Below are positions 13,001 through 26,200 of a stretch of DNA of 64,000 nucleotides, in pieces. Where the stretch lies: positions 10,575,001 to 10,639,000 of the forward strand of contig NC_092621.1 of assembly GCF_047663525.1 (NCBI RefSeq), read 5' to 3'. The position numbers and the translations under genes were made by a program. The notes under the pieces were generated by a model that ran no database searches, was not told where the DNA came from, and worked only from the letters and a program-made list of their open reading frames with translations. Each line of letters begins with the position of its first letter. Position 1 is the stretch's first letter. Origin of the DNA: Anas platyrhynchos (Eukaryota > Chordata > Aves > Anseriformes > Anatidae).

Positions 13001-16000
13001 GGTCAGGCGTGTTGTGCACTGTGCACACAGTGGGTCACCTTTTATCTGTGTCCTTGGGACGTGGCCCCATCAGGAGCAGCAGGCATGCATGCATAGGAGA
13101 TCAGCCTGGTACACACCCTTAGGAGTTCCTTGTCCCTTGCTTGGGCAGAGTAATGTTTTTCCAGGGTTGGAAGCTTCTAACTCTGCTGTGGGCCTGATTT
13201 CACTGAGAACACTTGGGGCTGGTACAGGGAGAGGGAGGAAGGGAGCTGTGTGCTTAGGGGGGAACAGGTACAGCAGTTACATGTCCTTACCCTGCCAGCT
13301 CATGTAACTGGTTCAGACTTGAACCACTCTGCTTTTGTCACTGGTATCTAGCTCATTCTCCTCCTCCCACAGCTGAGAGCATGTTCCCTTTTGCCCGTGA
13401 CCCACCGAGCTCACGATGATTGTCCCTTTGCCCATCCTCACGTGCTGTCCCCCTTTCTCTCCCCAAAGGTGGCGGCGCAGACAGCAAGCCCGTGGTGCGC
13501 TACAGCAAGGACCAGCGCCCCACGACTCTGCCCATCCAGCCCTTCGTTTTCCAGCACCACTTCAGCAAGCCGCCCAAGGCCCGTGCTCTGCACAGCCACT
13601 TTGCCTCCAGCCTCTCTCAACTCTACAGCTTGTCCAGCAACCGGGCTGCCAGCCAGCAGATCTCCTCCAGCTCCCAGGCCTTGGCGGAGCAGGCAGCGGG
13701 GAGCCAAGCCCACAGTGCGCTGCTGACCCAGCGCTCAGCGGATGGAGCTGCCTCCCTCAACGATGGCTGCATGAAGAAGCCAGCCCCGGAGACAACCCGG
13801 CCGTCCCCCCTGGGCAGTTACTCTCCCGTGCGATGCAACGTGCCTTTCTTTCAGAGCGTGGACTCCTCTTCCTCACCCACCGCGGAGAGAGCTGGAGAGA
13901 GCCAGCCGCCCAGGAGCAGGTCCTGCCCCATCTCTGCCAACCTGCTCCCTACCAGGTCTTCCCCTGCTGTCAGTGCCACGCAACCCTCCCAAGCCACCAA
14001 AGCTGATGCCCTGAGGCAAAAGGAGAACCCCAGGCTGGTTCCCAAGAAGGAGGCACCGCTGGAGCCAAGCCCACATCTCTCCGAGTACCGACTCCACAGT
14101 GGGTCCCTCCTGCCCCTTTCCCTGGGCGGTGTGCCCCTGAGCCGAGCTGGAGCCCATGCAGATCCCCACTGGAGGAGTGGCAGTGAGACCAGCAGCTCTG
14201 GTCCCCTGAGCAGCATGGGAATGCGGCCCCTCAATGGTAAGTACCCATCCACCAGGATGTGCTGGTGGGGAAACATCTCCAGCTCCCTGGCTGTGGCTGC
14301 CCTCTGTAGCACCTCCCTTCCCACAGCAACAACCTGAGCCAAAACTGCATCTGGGTGCTGCAGGGTCCTGCAGCCCTTGTGATCACTGCCTGCAAAGCTG
14401 TGCACTAAGAGCATGTCCCTCCAGTCCTGAGTGCCTCCTGTGAGAGGGATGCTGATCCTACAGCTCCCCATGCTGGGTGCTGGCACCCTGAACCCACTCC
14501 CTCTGTGCCTGCAGCCACCAGCCCACTGGGCTCCTGCCCTGCCGTGCCAGGCTGTGGCCTCCACCTCCCCCTGTTGTATATGTGCTAACGTCCTGAAATG
14601 CTGCTGGACTGCAACTAACTTGCTCTCTCTCTCTCTCTCTCAATCTGTTCTTTCTCCTTCTCTCCTCGTTTGTCCTCCTGTCCACTCGCGTCCTCTCATC
14701 GGGTGCACGCTGCCCGTGGCGTTGCAGCAAACCACCTCTCCCCTCAAGCGCTGAAGTGGCGAGAGTACAGGCGGAGGAACCCCCTGGGCCTGGACCGCGT
14801 TTCGGGGCTGCCCGGCTTAGCCAGCAGCCTAGACAGGAGGCAGCAGGAGCCCCGGCTGAACCGGGGGAACCCCATCTTTGAGTTCCCCGGCGCCCTCAAC
14901 GCCAACAATTTCCACTGCAAGCTGAACGGTGCGCACCGCCCTTCTGCTGGGGGGTCTGGGGGTGGCCTGGGGGCTCAGGTACAATGTCCCAGCTTTTCCT
15001 GGCCTCGTCACTGCCCTGCCAGCTCTGAGCAGGAGGATTGAGGCATCTGCCCACAGTGGGGCTGAGGGGTGCAAGAGGAAGGTGAAAATTGCCTTACTGG
15101 CTGGTACAAGGTGTGGAGCCTCCCTTCTTCCCCGTGAGCTGAGAACTGTCAGGCCTGGCTCTGGGCTGGGTTGAAAGGCCAGCTGAAACCTCAGCAAGTG
15201 CTCCAAGCCTGTGTCCAGCTTGTAGTTCATGTCTTACACGGGGGTTGTGCCCCTTGGAGATCTCATGTCTGTGTCCCAGTGGCTGCCCATCTGCCCCAGC
15301 ATCTCGCACATGCTGGATGTTGGGCTGTAGCTCAGGACTCCTGCAGAAGTCTCCCCATGGAAATAGAGCTCGTCCCAGGGGGCAGGCAGAAGGCATGTTG
15401 CTTGTTGCCTGTCGATGCCTGTAAGAGACAAGTAGGGATTCTCAGTCTGCTCTTCTTCTGACCCACAGTGAGTTTTTCTTTAGCACCAGCCCATGCAGGT
15501 GAACCTCCCACAGCACCTTCCAGTGCCCGCAGGTCCCCAGCCGAGCTGGAGCTGGATGTTGGGTGAACTGTGGGGTTGAACATGTTGCAGAACATCACTG
15601 GGAAAGTAGGAAGCCTATAGCCTTGCTGTCCCAGTCTTGGACAGGGAGATGGGAAGACTCCTGCTGTTGCAGCCTGCTTCTGGGAAAAATGATGTGGGAG
15701 AGGCTCTGGGGCTGACCCTTCTCTCTCCTGTCTTGGCCCTGCAGGACAGTCCATGAGACAGCTCCAGCTTACCTACACTGACTTCTTCCCTGACTACTTC
15801 TCACTAGCTGAGAAGCCCCCAGCTGAATTCTGCCTCTCCCCAGATGGCAACACGGAGTCCATCTCTATCGACTTGCTGCAGAAGAAGGGTGAGTCCGTGT
15901 GTCCCTTGTGGCAGTTGGGGAGAATGTGGCATAGCACAGCATAAGGCAAGCGGTGCTTCTCTCTCTCACCTCATCTCTGTAGACATAATGGTTTCCTTGC

Positions 16001-19000
16001 CTGCTCTTCTCTGCTGTAGCATCGTAATTAGATGTCCCTCCTGGACTGCCAGCTGTTTCCATTACATGTTCGTGTGTTCTCTGTACCTCACCACATACTA
16101 CAAAGTATACATGAGCTGTTTGTCCCAGGAATTAACGATTAGAAAGGGCCTTAAGTGCACAAGAATGTGTGGAGAGAGCAGGCAGGCAGGGGAGCATGGC
16201 CCTAAGGCAAAGCATGCAGCCACCCCATCCCAGTGTAAAGGGTAGACCTCTGAATCTGTGTGGAGCTGCAGGTGTTGGCCTGAGTGTGTGATTTAGTTAA
16301 AAAGTCTGTTGGGTCTTATATGCTGAAGTCTTTATATCAAAGGGTGAGAGAAAGTGATAGGACCCATACTAGATGCAGACTTGGGGATGGGATTGTGGCA
16401 GCTGCCTCTGTGTCATGTCGGAGGCAAGTGATGTGCAGAAAGGTCCCCGTGCCCTTACCAGTTATGTGATGGTGATTCCTAGAGGGCCTTCCCCCCTGTT
16501 CCACGTGTGTTCTTGCATTGTGCTGGAGCAGATGTCAGATTACCCACCACTGGATTGTTAGCCCCTGCCAAATACATGGTTCCTGCCCTGTCATTGCCTC
16601 AGACCCCATTTCTGCTCCAACAGGGGATGGTGCAGTGGAGGTGATGTTCTGTGTCCCTTGGGAATATTTGACAAGATGTCTTATCAGCCACTTATGTTTT
16701 CAGCCACTTCTAGAGCTTGTCTTACTGCCAGGCTGATGTGTGAGTGCTGGAACCAGCAGGGATAGTTTTGCTGAGGAGTTAGGACAGACTTTACATGCAG
16801 AGATAATCATGTCCCCAGAGAGACTACATGTGCCGGCACAGCCTGTAAATACCCCTGCCTGATTTCTTCATGAAGCATTTGGTCTGGGTTTGTCCTAGAA
16901 GACCCTCGGGCACCTCTGATTCTCTTTCCCTCTAGGTCTGGTGAAGGCAATCAACACTGCTGTCGACCTGATTGTGGCTCACTTTGGAACCAGCAGGGAT
17001 CCAGGGGTGAAGGTAAGTCTTGCTTTCAGTATGGCTGCTCAACATCATCAGTGATGTAGAGAGGATGGAGAAATACTGCCTCTCCGTTATTTTCCACTTC
17101 AAAAACTAAGAGGCATCAAGTGATGCTAGTAGTACCAAGAACAAAACAAAGAAACCTGATGTTATCTCATGCAGCAGACAGTAAACGTGTTCTTGCTGCA
17201 TGATATTGGGGATGCCAAAAGATTACGTGGGTTTAATTGGAAAAATATGGGGAAGGAAATTCACTGATGTCTACTACACACAAAGGAATCATGTCCACCT
17301 TAGGTAGTCCTATCTGTAGGCTGGGACAGCATTATTAAATGGAAGTATTATATATTTTTGCTCCGGTTTGACTGTTTCTTATGTACTTGCATGATATACT
17401 CTACCTGGTAGAGAATACCAGGCCAGGTGGACCTCTGGTCAGATGTGGCACAATGGCTCTTTTTTCTCATACAGTGGGGAGTTATGTCTCCTTTCTCCAT
17501 CTGTCTCCAGATTGTGTTCTGGCACTGGTGGCAGGGCACAGTGCAGTGCTTTGATGTATGACAGGACTCCATAATGATTAAAAAAAAAAAAAAAAAGGGT
17601 TACTCATTGTTCATCTGGGGCAGGTGGTCTCTCCCTGTGGCCCATACCACATACCCGCTGGTTTCAGAGTGCATCTTGATGGCCCATGGCTGTCTTTGGC
17701 TTGTGCTCCCCTTGTTGCTTATTTCTGGACTAACACAAGCAGATCAAGCTTGCTTGTTTGACCCAGATGGTGTTGTCAGTCCTGTGATGCTCAGCATGTT
17801 TGTGGTGCCTCCTATCAAACCAGAACAGTATCCTTCAGCTGCAGGGACTCTGTGGCAGCAATGTAACACTGTTTGAAGATGACAATTTCCCCTGGAGTGC
17901 CATCCCCAAGGAGAAACTTGACTAGGACAGTTTCCAAGCCAATTCAGTCTTATCTCACAGCCCAGGGTAATTTTCCCCTAATTACAATTGTTGCTGAGGC
18001 AGAGATTGTTGTGCAGCGTAACATGAGCTGTTTGGATTTCCACAGCTTTTTGAAAACTTCACTGTGAATTTCCTATGTCTGCTGTCTTGGTTTGGGGAAT
18101 AATTGCAACATTTGCCCATTACTTTACTTGCCAGACAGTGCTATGGTTTTGATCCGGGGTTTCTTTGTGTCAGAGTGCCAAGGGCTGAGCATTCACCTGT
18201 CAAAAGGCAGCACCCGTGCATGATGCTCCCACGCCTGATGGATCTGGCAGGATTATTCCTGACCCAGAAGTTCAGTCTGAGTTCAGGACTTTGTGGACCC
18301 ATGCCAACTGGCTAGTGTAATTCCAGCTCAGCTGGTAAAATCTGTGCCCCGAATACAGCTGCCTTGGACCACCAACATGATGTGTACGGCCCGAGGCTGA
18401 CCCCTTTGGATTGACCCTTGGCATCTCAAGGACTGCATGCTGCAGGATGTGTCCCTCCCTGCTGATGCTGGGCTCTTACATGCCTCCTCACTTCAGCATG
18501 GGCTCTGCCCAGCCATTTTCCCCTCATCCTGGTTATTTATAGTAATCCCTAGGAATTATAGCTCAGCTCGTCACTGAGTTAAGTGCTCCTTAACCTCTCT
18601 GTGCTGGAAGTTCCTAGGTCACTTTCTGCTTCCTGCTTCCAAATAGAAGCAGAAAAAGTCCCATCTCTTTTCTTCCTCCAGCAAGACAGTCTTGGTATAC
18701 CTGTGAGGAGAACTGGGTATCCCTCATAACTGGAATATCCTCTTCTCAAACTGGGACATTCTCTTCACATGCTGTTGCCTTATCTCAGCCTGGGTCAGAC
18801 CTTTCAGGGAGCAACCCAGAATTATTTTATGAAGCAACAGGGGTGAGGAGGAAGAACCTGCCTATTCCAGGAACTGCTGAGCTTCATCATAGCCTGGGTA
18901 TTGCCAGCTACGTGACTGTAGTAGGCAAGTGGGCTTGAGATGTTTGCATGTGTTTGTACCATGTAGAGCAATTACCAACCCCCTCCCTGTTGCCTCTTCT

Positions 19001-22000
19001 CCCTTAGGCCAAACTTGGGAACAGCTCTGTGAGCCCCAACGTGGGACATCTCATCCTGAAATACCTGTGCCCAGCTGTCCGGGACATCCTGAGTGATGGG
19101 CTCAAGGCCTACGTCCTAGACATGATCATTGGCCAGAGGAGAAACATCCCCTGGAGTGTGGTGGAGGCATCCACCCAATTAGGTATGGAGGATGTGCTCT
19201 GTGGTACTGCTGTGCTGTAGCTGGGAGGTGCTGGGGAAGGTCCAAATTTTCTTATAACAAGCCCTAGCAATGGAAAAAAGCCCAGACAAAAAAAAAAAAA
19301 AAAAAAAAAAAAACACTCTTCTCCTGCCACCCTGAGTTTCTGGGTTGTTTCTAAACCTTCATCTTTAGCCTTGTCACCTGCACCCTCTGCTAGTACCAGT
19401 CTGCACCCCAGATCGTGGCAGTGGCTACCATCTGGCAGAACTCCTTTCTGAGGTTACAGATGGCAGGCCCACACTGATTTCTGCATCACAAAGAGCTTAC
19501 AGCCAGGGCTGGGAAGCCTTCTAGCCTGTTTGTGGCACATCTCCAGCTCTGGAGTTCTCTCTGTGATTACAGACACCTCAAATTATAACCAACAAATGCA
19601 ATGTTATTTTTGACTGGTGATTCTGAGACAAGGGCCATGATTGTCTCTGGACTGTGGGAAGCAGGTCCCTGGGGCACCTTCATGCATTGAAACTCACCCA
19701 AAGTTTTGGAATGACAGCCTGAGAAGGACTGCAACCCATCTCCTCTGTGGAGTCTCACTGTTGGAGTGGAGTGAACTCGTCTTGGTGACTGGTGGAGAGT
19801 CTTGTAGGCATGGTAGCTGGGCACATTGTAGGCATGGGAACTCAGACACCTTCTGGCTATGCCTGAAGGCTGTTTTGGCTTTGCTGACCACAACTAACCC
19901 CAGCATTTCACTTCTCTCGACAGGCCCCTCTACCAAGCTGCTGCACAGCCTCTATAGCAAGATCAGCCAGTACACGGAGCTCACCAACCACAACATGAGG
20001 TTCAACGCATTCATCTTCGGCCTCCTCAAGTAAGCAGGCTCCCTGGGCTGACTGCATGCCATTGTCCAGGGCTGGCAGAAAGTGCTGTTCCTTGACTGCA
20101 AGCAGGCACTGTTGCCAATGAAAAGATTTAAGAAACCTAGGAAGCAGCTTCTCAGTTGTAGGTGAGGGAAGGAAGAAGCTGAGAGCCTCAGTGAACACCA
20201 GAGGGAACAAAACCTGCCCCTACTAGGCCAGGACTGAGAAGGGCTGGCCCACTGAAGAACTTTGTCATCTTATTCTGGCCCCAAAATGCTAGGTGGGGAG
20301 AGTCTGTCTGTCAGGATTCATATAGGGATTGACATAACATATGCATATATTACTCCTGAAAATCCCTGTGACACTGCTTCCTAGAGCTGCAGTGAATCCC
20401 AGCACATGAGTCTCTGAAAGGGAAACTGACCTGCCCTGCTCCAGGACTCAAGGCTGACCCTTCTGGTTTGGATAAGGAGTGTAAATACTACACTGTGTTA
20501 GACAGAAAAAGTCAGTGGTGTTCTGTCTCTGCCTGTGACAGGATGAGTGCTGTTAGGATGGTACTTCCCCATTCCTCTGCAGATGTGAGCAAGACCATTG
20601 ACACTGGCAATGGAGACCCCAAGGTCTCCTAATACTGTGGGACCCCTAGGAGCAAGCTATGCCCTGCTCTCCCAACAGCTCTCTTCTGCTGGCACAGGAT
20701 GCCAGCGTATTTTGGGCCAAGTTTGATGCACTGATTTCGTGTTTGTAGTTGATCTTCCACTTCCATGTAAACACTTCTCAGCAGAGCTAAGCTGTTTATA
20801 TAGGAGCTAAGCGGTGTGGAAACTTGCTGGGAGCCTGGCTGTTAGGGATTGCAGTTGCACAATTCCACATTGCAAAGCAAACAGGTTTGCTCCTTCACAG
20901 GCTGGGTGGCTGTGCTCAGTGTGTGCTGATGGGAGTGAAGAAGGGCACAAATTGATTTTTGCTTTTTCTCTTCTTCCCTGCCCGTGTTCCCTTCCTACAG
21001 TATCCGGTCCTTGGAGTTCTGGTTCAACCACCTCTACAACCATGAAGGTAAGAGGCTGTGGGCTGCAGAGAGGACCAAATTCTGCACACTGTGCAGTACA
21101 GATCTAAGCTCTGGGCCCTATTTGTCTCTTGGTGGTCTCTCAGCCTGTGCTGCTCCCCTCTGCTAGACTTTATTGCATTCCTGCTGTAAGTGTAGTTGGA
21201 TGGTTGCTCAGCTAAAGGAAGGGAGGTGGAAATCAAAGCTCCATGCAGCTCCCTCCACCTGAGCTGTGGAGAGCGTGCCCACCTTTGTCCTTCCCACCTA
21301 CAGCTAGTAGCCAAGGCTATATCCTACAGTACAAATCCCTCAGTCAGGAGACCAGATCTAACCCTCTCCAAATGTCTGCATCCCCTGTCCAGTGCCTGAG
21401 AGCTTCATAGAACTGGAAGTGTGAACACTTATCTGAAACCCTTGAGGCATGTGAATTAGAAAGGGAAGCCTTAAGGCGAACAAAGAGCAGATTTTCCTGG
21501 AAGTATCAGTTGTTTTTCTTTTCAACCAGAAGTGTTTCTGGAGTGTGTAGATAACCTAGCAGCAATAACCAAGCTGCCTGATGCCTGCAAGCAGCATGAC
21601 TAAGTGCTAAGTGCACAGTGAGGCAGACACCCTCGACCTGCTGGGTTCCCTGTGGGTGCTGCTGGCTCAGTGTTTGTGTCAGCCCAGGGCCCCGTGCACT
21701 GCAAGAAGTCCAGCCCAGTGTCTTCTGGCAGGTTTGGGGGCTGACAGCAGACATTGCTTGGGTCCCTGTGTGCTGTCAGCACTTTGGAGCAGATTGCCTT
21801 TGCAGTGAGCGGTGTAACGAGAGGAAGCACCCTGTTTTTCTGGAGCAGAATACAACCGTTGCAAGTCTTCAAGCCATCATTAAGAACTGAAAGTGTGAGG
21901 TGGGGCTGCCAAGTGGCTGAAGGCTAGGCACAGGGTTTGCAGATAAAGTGCAAATCCCCTCTGCGGTGTAAATTTAACTCACTGCAGACAAACAGGCACA

Positions 22001-24224
22001 AAGCCTATGCCAAACTCTGTGCTGTGAGTGACATGAGTGACACCTGACAGCAAAGCTAGTGGTGGGGCAGGGCACAAGTGTCCAAAGGAAGTGAGGATGA
22101 AAGCTGCAGGTAGAAATACTGTTCTATTATTCCTGGAAGGCTGTGTTCAGCTGTCCCTGACACCTCTCCCCGCCGGGCACTGGTCCCAGCCCAGATCTGC
22201 AGCTCCTTGCCCATATCCAGGGGGATGGAAAAGAGAATCTTAATGTGTGCCAACCATCTCTGATGCTTTTTGTTTTCACCCTGCTCCTCTGGCATTTGTG
22301 ACAGAGGTCGTTCCAGTGGGTAATCTGACAGGCAGGTGGTGGCTGCAGGAAGCAGGATCTGTGCCAGTTTGCCCAGTGCTCCCTGCCCCAGTGTTGAGCC
22401 TCACACTGCAGCCACAGCTGTGGCCAGAAACCAGTGCTCAGTTCCTTTCCCCAGTAGCTTCTTGTTGGCTTGGCAAAGGTGGCAGGGGCCTCTCATCTGA
22501 CCACTGCCTCTTGCCCTACAGATATCATCCTGGCACACTACCAGCCGGTGGGCTTCTTGTGCCTGTCCCACAGCGTGTGCCAGCCTCTGTTCGAGGAGCT
22601 CCTGCTCCTTCTCCAGCCTCTCTCCCTGCTGCCCTTCAACCTAGACCTCCTGTTTGAGCACCACCTGATGCAGATGGGCAAAGAGCAGCAGCAGCAGAAG
22701 GAGCTGCTGCGTGTGAAGCAGGACCTGCTGCTTTCCGCGCACTCCACCCTGCAGCTGATGCGGACGCGGGGCAGCAGCGAGGATCCTGATGGCTGCAGCA
22801 CTGCCCCTGAAGCATGCAAAGTGGGTGGCAGAGATGGTGGCGTGTCGCCAGGCCACAGCCCTGAACGAGCTGAAAGTGAGAGGGTGAAGGGAGTGGGGGC
22901 CTCCTCTGGAGATGGGGACAGGGAGGAAGAGCGGAGGAAGGTGCGAGAGAGCACGTGGGAGGGGAAGAAGGACAAGCAGGCGGGCTGGTGGTACCAGCTC
23001 ATGCAGAGCTCTCAGATTTACATTGAAGGCTCGACTGAAGGCTCAAAGCTCATCCGTTATGAAAAGAAGAAGAAGGCCTTGAGTGGTGTCCCCAGGCCAG
23101 CTGAGACCCACAGGGCACCACCTCCACGTGAAGGCGTGGTGGAGGGTGCAGAAGCCTGCCCCATTGCTGAAGGCATCTTGGAGGAGAAGCCCAAGATCGC
23201 CAGCAGGCCAAGTCCTGGAGCAGTGGAAGAGCCCCTGGAAAAGCCCCAGCAGGTACCAGCTGGTGAAGAGGTCAAGGAGCGGAGCTGGCCCTTCTGGATG
23301 GGCAGCCCCCCAGACTCGGTGGTTACAGAGCTGAAGCGCAGCAAGGAGAAGGAGACTGGGACTCCGCAAAGTTTGGGAGCAGCAGCAGCAGCCCCCCAAG
23401 AGGAAAGCAGCAGCAGTGCGTCTGAGAGCAGCCAGACCATCAAGTGGGGACACTTGTTTGGGTCCAGGAAGGTGCAAAAGGAGCCCAAGCAACCTAACAG
23501 GTAGGGACATGGGTGGCTTAGGGCTGGAGGGGCTGGTTCAGCTGGGCTCTGGGCTACACTGTGGTGGTCCATCAGAGGTGAGCAGAGAGGTCTGCAGGAT
23601 GCTGGGTCCCTTGGGAAGGAAACAGTTTGGGGGCTGCAGTGCATGCTGTGCGTGATCCAGACCCTGAAGACCATGAGAGGTTGCCTTCCCCACCACAACC
23701 TGCTTCTCTCTCCTTCTTGCAGGTTGCCCTCTGGCTGGCTGAGCCTGGACAAGTCCGTGTTCCAGCTGGTGGCCCAGACGGTTGGGGCCAGCATGTGGCG
23801 AGAAGCAGCTCCTGAGCCAGAGCCCCCCCGGGCAGAGCCACCTGAAGTGTCACCCCTGCCACGGCCAGCCCGGGGGCTGTGTCCCAACCCTCCCTGGTGA
23901 GCAGTGGCACGTGGCTGTCCCACAGGGGCTGGGGACATGGTGGGATGGGGTTTGCATGGGTCTGGGTGTTGCAGCAGGAGGGTTTTCTGCAGTGTGAGCA
24001 TTGTTTGGTGATCGAACCCTTTCTCCCCTCCCTCTGCCCGCAGTGAGGTGAAAGCTCTTTGCCATCACATCGCCACTGAGGCAGGACAGCTGAGCTTCAA
24101 CAAAGGGGATATCCTGCAGGTCATCTCCAAGGTGGATGGTGACTGGCTGCAGTGCAGCCTCGGCTCCGAGAAGGGGCTGGTACCCATCATGTACGTCACC
24201 CACCCGGAGGACGAGGACTACTGA
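10033..24224 (+). CDS. RUSC2: RUN and SH3 domain-containing protein 2 (iporin)
   Basis: Eleven coding exons: 10033-12004, 13469-14236, 14728-14928, 15745-15888, 16936-17012, 19008-19182, 19924-20029, 21001-21047, 22522-23500, 23723-23896, 24044-24224. All junctions are GT-AG and in phase, giving about 1607 aa (human is about 1516). The N-terminus ([20 protein letters not shown]) is that of vertebrate RUSC2. A long Ser/Cys/His-rich disordered region fills exons 1-2. The RUN domain lies in exons 5-9 (about 1030-1190; [20 protein letters not shown] and [12 protein letters not shown] are hallmarks). The C-terminal SH3 is at about 1548-1607 (ALCHH...GDILQV...GDW...LVPIMYV). RUSC2 is known as a cytoplasmic adaptor that binds Rab1/Rab35 and GM130 and links vesicles to kinesin-1/AP-4 transport. 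Exon 1 was ended at 12004, not at the earlier GT at 11903, because the residues before 12004 (RDVRARADG) match the mammalian protein. The start has a good context (caccATGG). Confidence 0.97.
12134..12175 (+). repeat. Perfect 16-bp hairpin in RUSC2 intron 1
   Basis: The left arm (12134-12149, CAATAAGCACAGCAGG) is the exact reverse complement of the right arm (12160-12175), with a 10-nt loop. Pairing continues outwards after a 1-nt bulge (GTCT with AGAC, then more interrupted pairs), so the foldback is over 20 bp. It lies 130 nt after the exon 1 donor on the sense strand. It may be a microRNA-like precursor, a cruciform or the remnant of a small inverted-repeat element. The loop and stem sizes are compatible with, but do not prove, a miRNA. 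Confidence 0.6.
19288..19313 (+). repeat. Poly(A) run
   Basis: About 26 consecutive A bases in RUSC2 intron 6; a second run of about 16 A begins at 17580. Neither is preceded by a recognisable retroposed body, so they are treated as simple repeats. Confidence 0.8.
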
Positions 24225-25445
24225 CCTGGCCGGGAGGCCAAGCACAGTACCGTGGGCTACTGAGGCTCCACTGGGGATATTCTGCTCTGCCAGACAAACA
24301 GACACAGCTTCTTGCTAGTTTCTTACCTTTCTTGCCATTACAGAATACAGTAACCGTAGGTGGTTCCTTCTTGCTCCTCCTTGTGCAGCTGCCAAAGGCC
24401 AAACCGGCCACGGGGCCTTCCGCGAGCTGCACCTCGTCTTGCCAGGCGTCGCCGTGCATGCAGCCACACCGGGCACTGCCTGAGCCCCCTCCACCCCACA
24501 CCAACCTCCAGCACCTGCAGGTGGTGGGCTTGTACGTAGCGGGGATCCCAGCAGGCGCTGGCTCAGTTTTTTTTTTCTCTCTGGAAGGGTGCAGGATGCT
24601 GGCCGTCCCCTGCCGGGGGTGGCAGCGCGGCCTCCAGCACCCCGCGGTGTCATCGCCACGGGGTGGGAGCACCGTGCACTGCCAGGCTGCCCAGCCACGG
24701 CCACGGGAGGGGAAATGGGGCCGCGTGAGTGTGCAGAGAGAGGGTGTTTGGGTCGTGAGGAAGGCGCGTGGATGTTCGGTGTGATGTAGGTCCAGGTTGG
24801 GTAGTGCCACCCTGTGCGGAGCTGGGGGCTGTGGGGTGCCCCCCACGCTGAGCAGTGCCTCGGATGCCCTGGGATGCTCGGTGGAGGCGGGTGGGAGGGG
24901 AAGGGGGTGAGGGCAGGGTCCCTGACAGGGATAGGGGTGGGATGCTGTTTGGAGACGGGGGCCGTGCTCCCAGCAGGGAGAGCAGGGGCTGCTCCCAGAG
25001 GGAGCAGGGAGATGGGGATAGGGGTTGGGGGCGGGGGGGATGCTCCCCATGGCGTGGGGTCGGGGGCGAGTGTCATGCACAAGGGGCTGCTGGGGGGGGT
25101 CCTGGGCTCCCCGACAGAGGCAGTGCCAGCCCACCCCTGCGCCTTGCCATGTTCTTGGGGTGGGGTGGGGGTCCTTGCCTGCCCAGCGGGTGGGGGTCAG
25201 TGTTAATGAAAGGCCGTGCCAGTATTTGGTGCCTTGGCCAGGTGGGTGCTGCCCACGGCGTTGTGCCTGGGCTGGCTTCCCCGTGGCGAGGGGCCCTGGT
25301 CTTGCAAGGTTACCTCCTGCTTGTACATCGCTTAGCGGACGTCGCACCGTATTTAATTTGTATCTCCCCATTAGAACAAGGTGTCTCGCCTTTATTTATT
25401 TCTTTATTTATGATGCATATTAATAAAAAAGGTGCTGATTGAGGT
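24225..25445 (+). other. RUSC2: RUSC2 3' untranslated region
   Basis: A GC-rich non-coding stretch follows the RUSC2 stop and becomes AT-rich near its end (TTTATTTATTTCTTTATTTA, an AU-rich element on the mRNA). It ends at the polyadenylation signal at 25422-25427. A long open frame on the opposite strand (about 24.2-25.4 kb) is a by-product of the G-rich sequence. Confidence 0.8.
25422..25427 (+). promoter_or_regulatory. RUSC2: RUSC2 polyadenylation signal (AATAAA)
   Basis: AATAAA lies within TATTAATAAAAAAGG at the end of the RUSC2 3' UTR and is followed by a GT-rich stretch. It is the only canonical signal found in this UTR. Confidence 0.8.
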
Positions 25446-26035
25446 CCCTTGCTCTCCAGCCTTTTGATTTCAGCCTGTCCCTGAGAAGGGCTGGGGGGAT
25501 GCCTGTGGTTTTTCCTGCCTCCAGCAGTTGACCTTCAGAGTGAGATGGGTTGCTCCCTGCTATCCTTGGCTCGTGGCAGATGATGGGAGAGGGAGGAGAT
25601 GGTCTCCACCTGGCCAAGAGGGGTAGATCCAATCCCTGTGTCATCCAGAGGTCCTTTCTTCACCCCTCCAGAGAATCCCCAACCCCAGGGGATTGTAACC
25701 TGTGAGCAGCAGGAGCAGGTCCTGAGCAGCGCAGGATGGAGGTGGCGAGGGATGGGTTGTGGGGTTGGGGACCCAGGGCCTGGCACAACCTCTCCGCGAG
25801 GCTCAGTGGCTGTGGGTCACTTCACAGGGAATGGCTCTGGGGCATTTACACTTAGGCTGGCAAGAGCATTAGATCCTAGCCCTGTGGGAGCAAGCCCCAG
25901 GAGCCCATCCCTTCCCAGGATGTCATTCTCAACTGAAGTCATTCTCAACCTCCTGCTGACATGCTCCCCATAACAGCCAGCCCCACGTCTCCCTGCCCAC
26001 CGGGGACAGCCCTGGACCCACAACGTGATGCACAC

Positions 26036-26200
26036 GGGGTCCTGCCCATCTCATGTCACGGTCCTGGCACAGCAGCCGTGTCCTCTGCTCCTGCTCCTTG
26101 TGGGCAGACCCCAGCTGCTGCTGGGTGAAGCTGCTCCTGGAATCCTTGCAGATCTCAGAATAAGTCTTGGCGAAGAAATGCTGGGCTCGGGGGATGAACC
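26036..26200 (-). pseudogene. FAM166B/CIMIP2B-like exon, probably a remnant
   Basis: On the minus strand, an acceptor (ctgcttccag) at 26201 opens a frame reading GFIPRAQHFFAKTYSEICKD and continuing for about 35 residues. This resembles the internal repeat of FAM166B (CIMIP2B), whose human form has a PGYTGFVPRAQ...FAK segment. FAM166-family proteins are ciliary microtubule inner proteins. In mammals FAM166B follows RUSC2 in convergent orientation, exactly this position. I could not find the N-terminal PGYTGH-type exon, the C-terminal repeat exons or a clean donor after this exon. It may be a decayed gene or one whose other exons are too diverged to see by eye. Similarity is from memory, not alignment. 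Confidence 0.45.

Noticed and set aside
19288..19313. Poly(A) tract as the tail of a processed pseudogene
   Set aside because: No cDNA-like body or target duplication is visible next to it.
24196..25371. 391-codon open frame on the minus strand over the RUSC2 3' UTR
   Set aside because: It is low-complexity and Pro/His/Arg-rich, opposite G-rich UTR sequence, with no splice context or domain. It is a by-product of composition.
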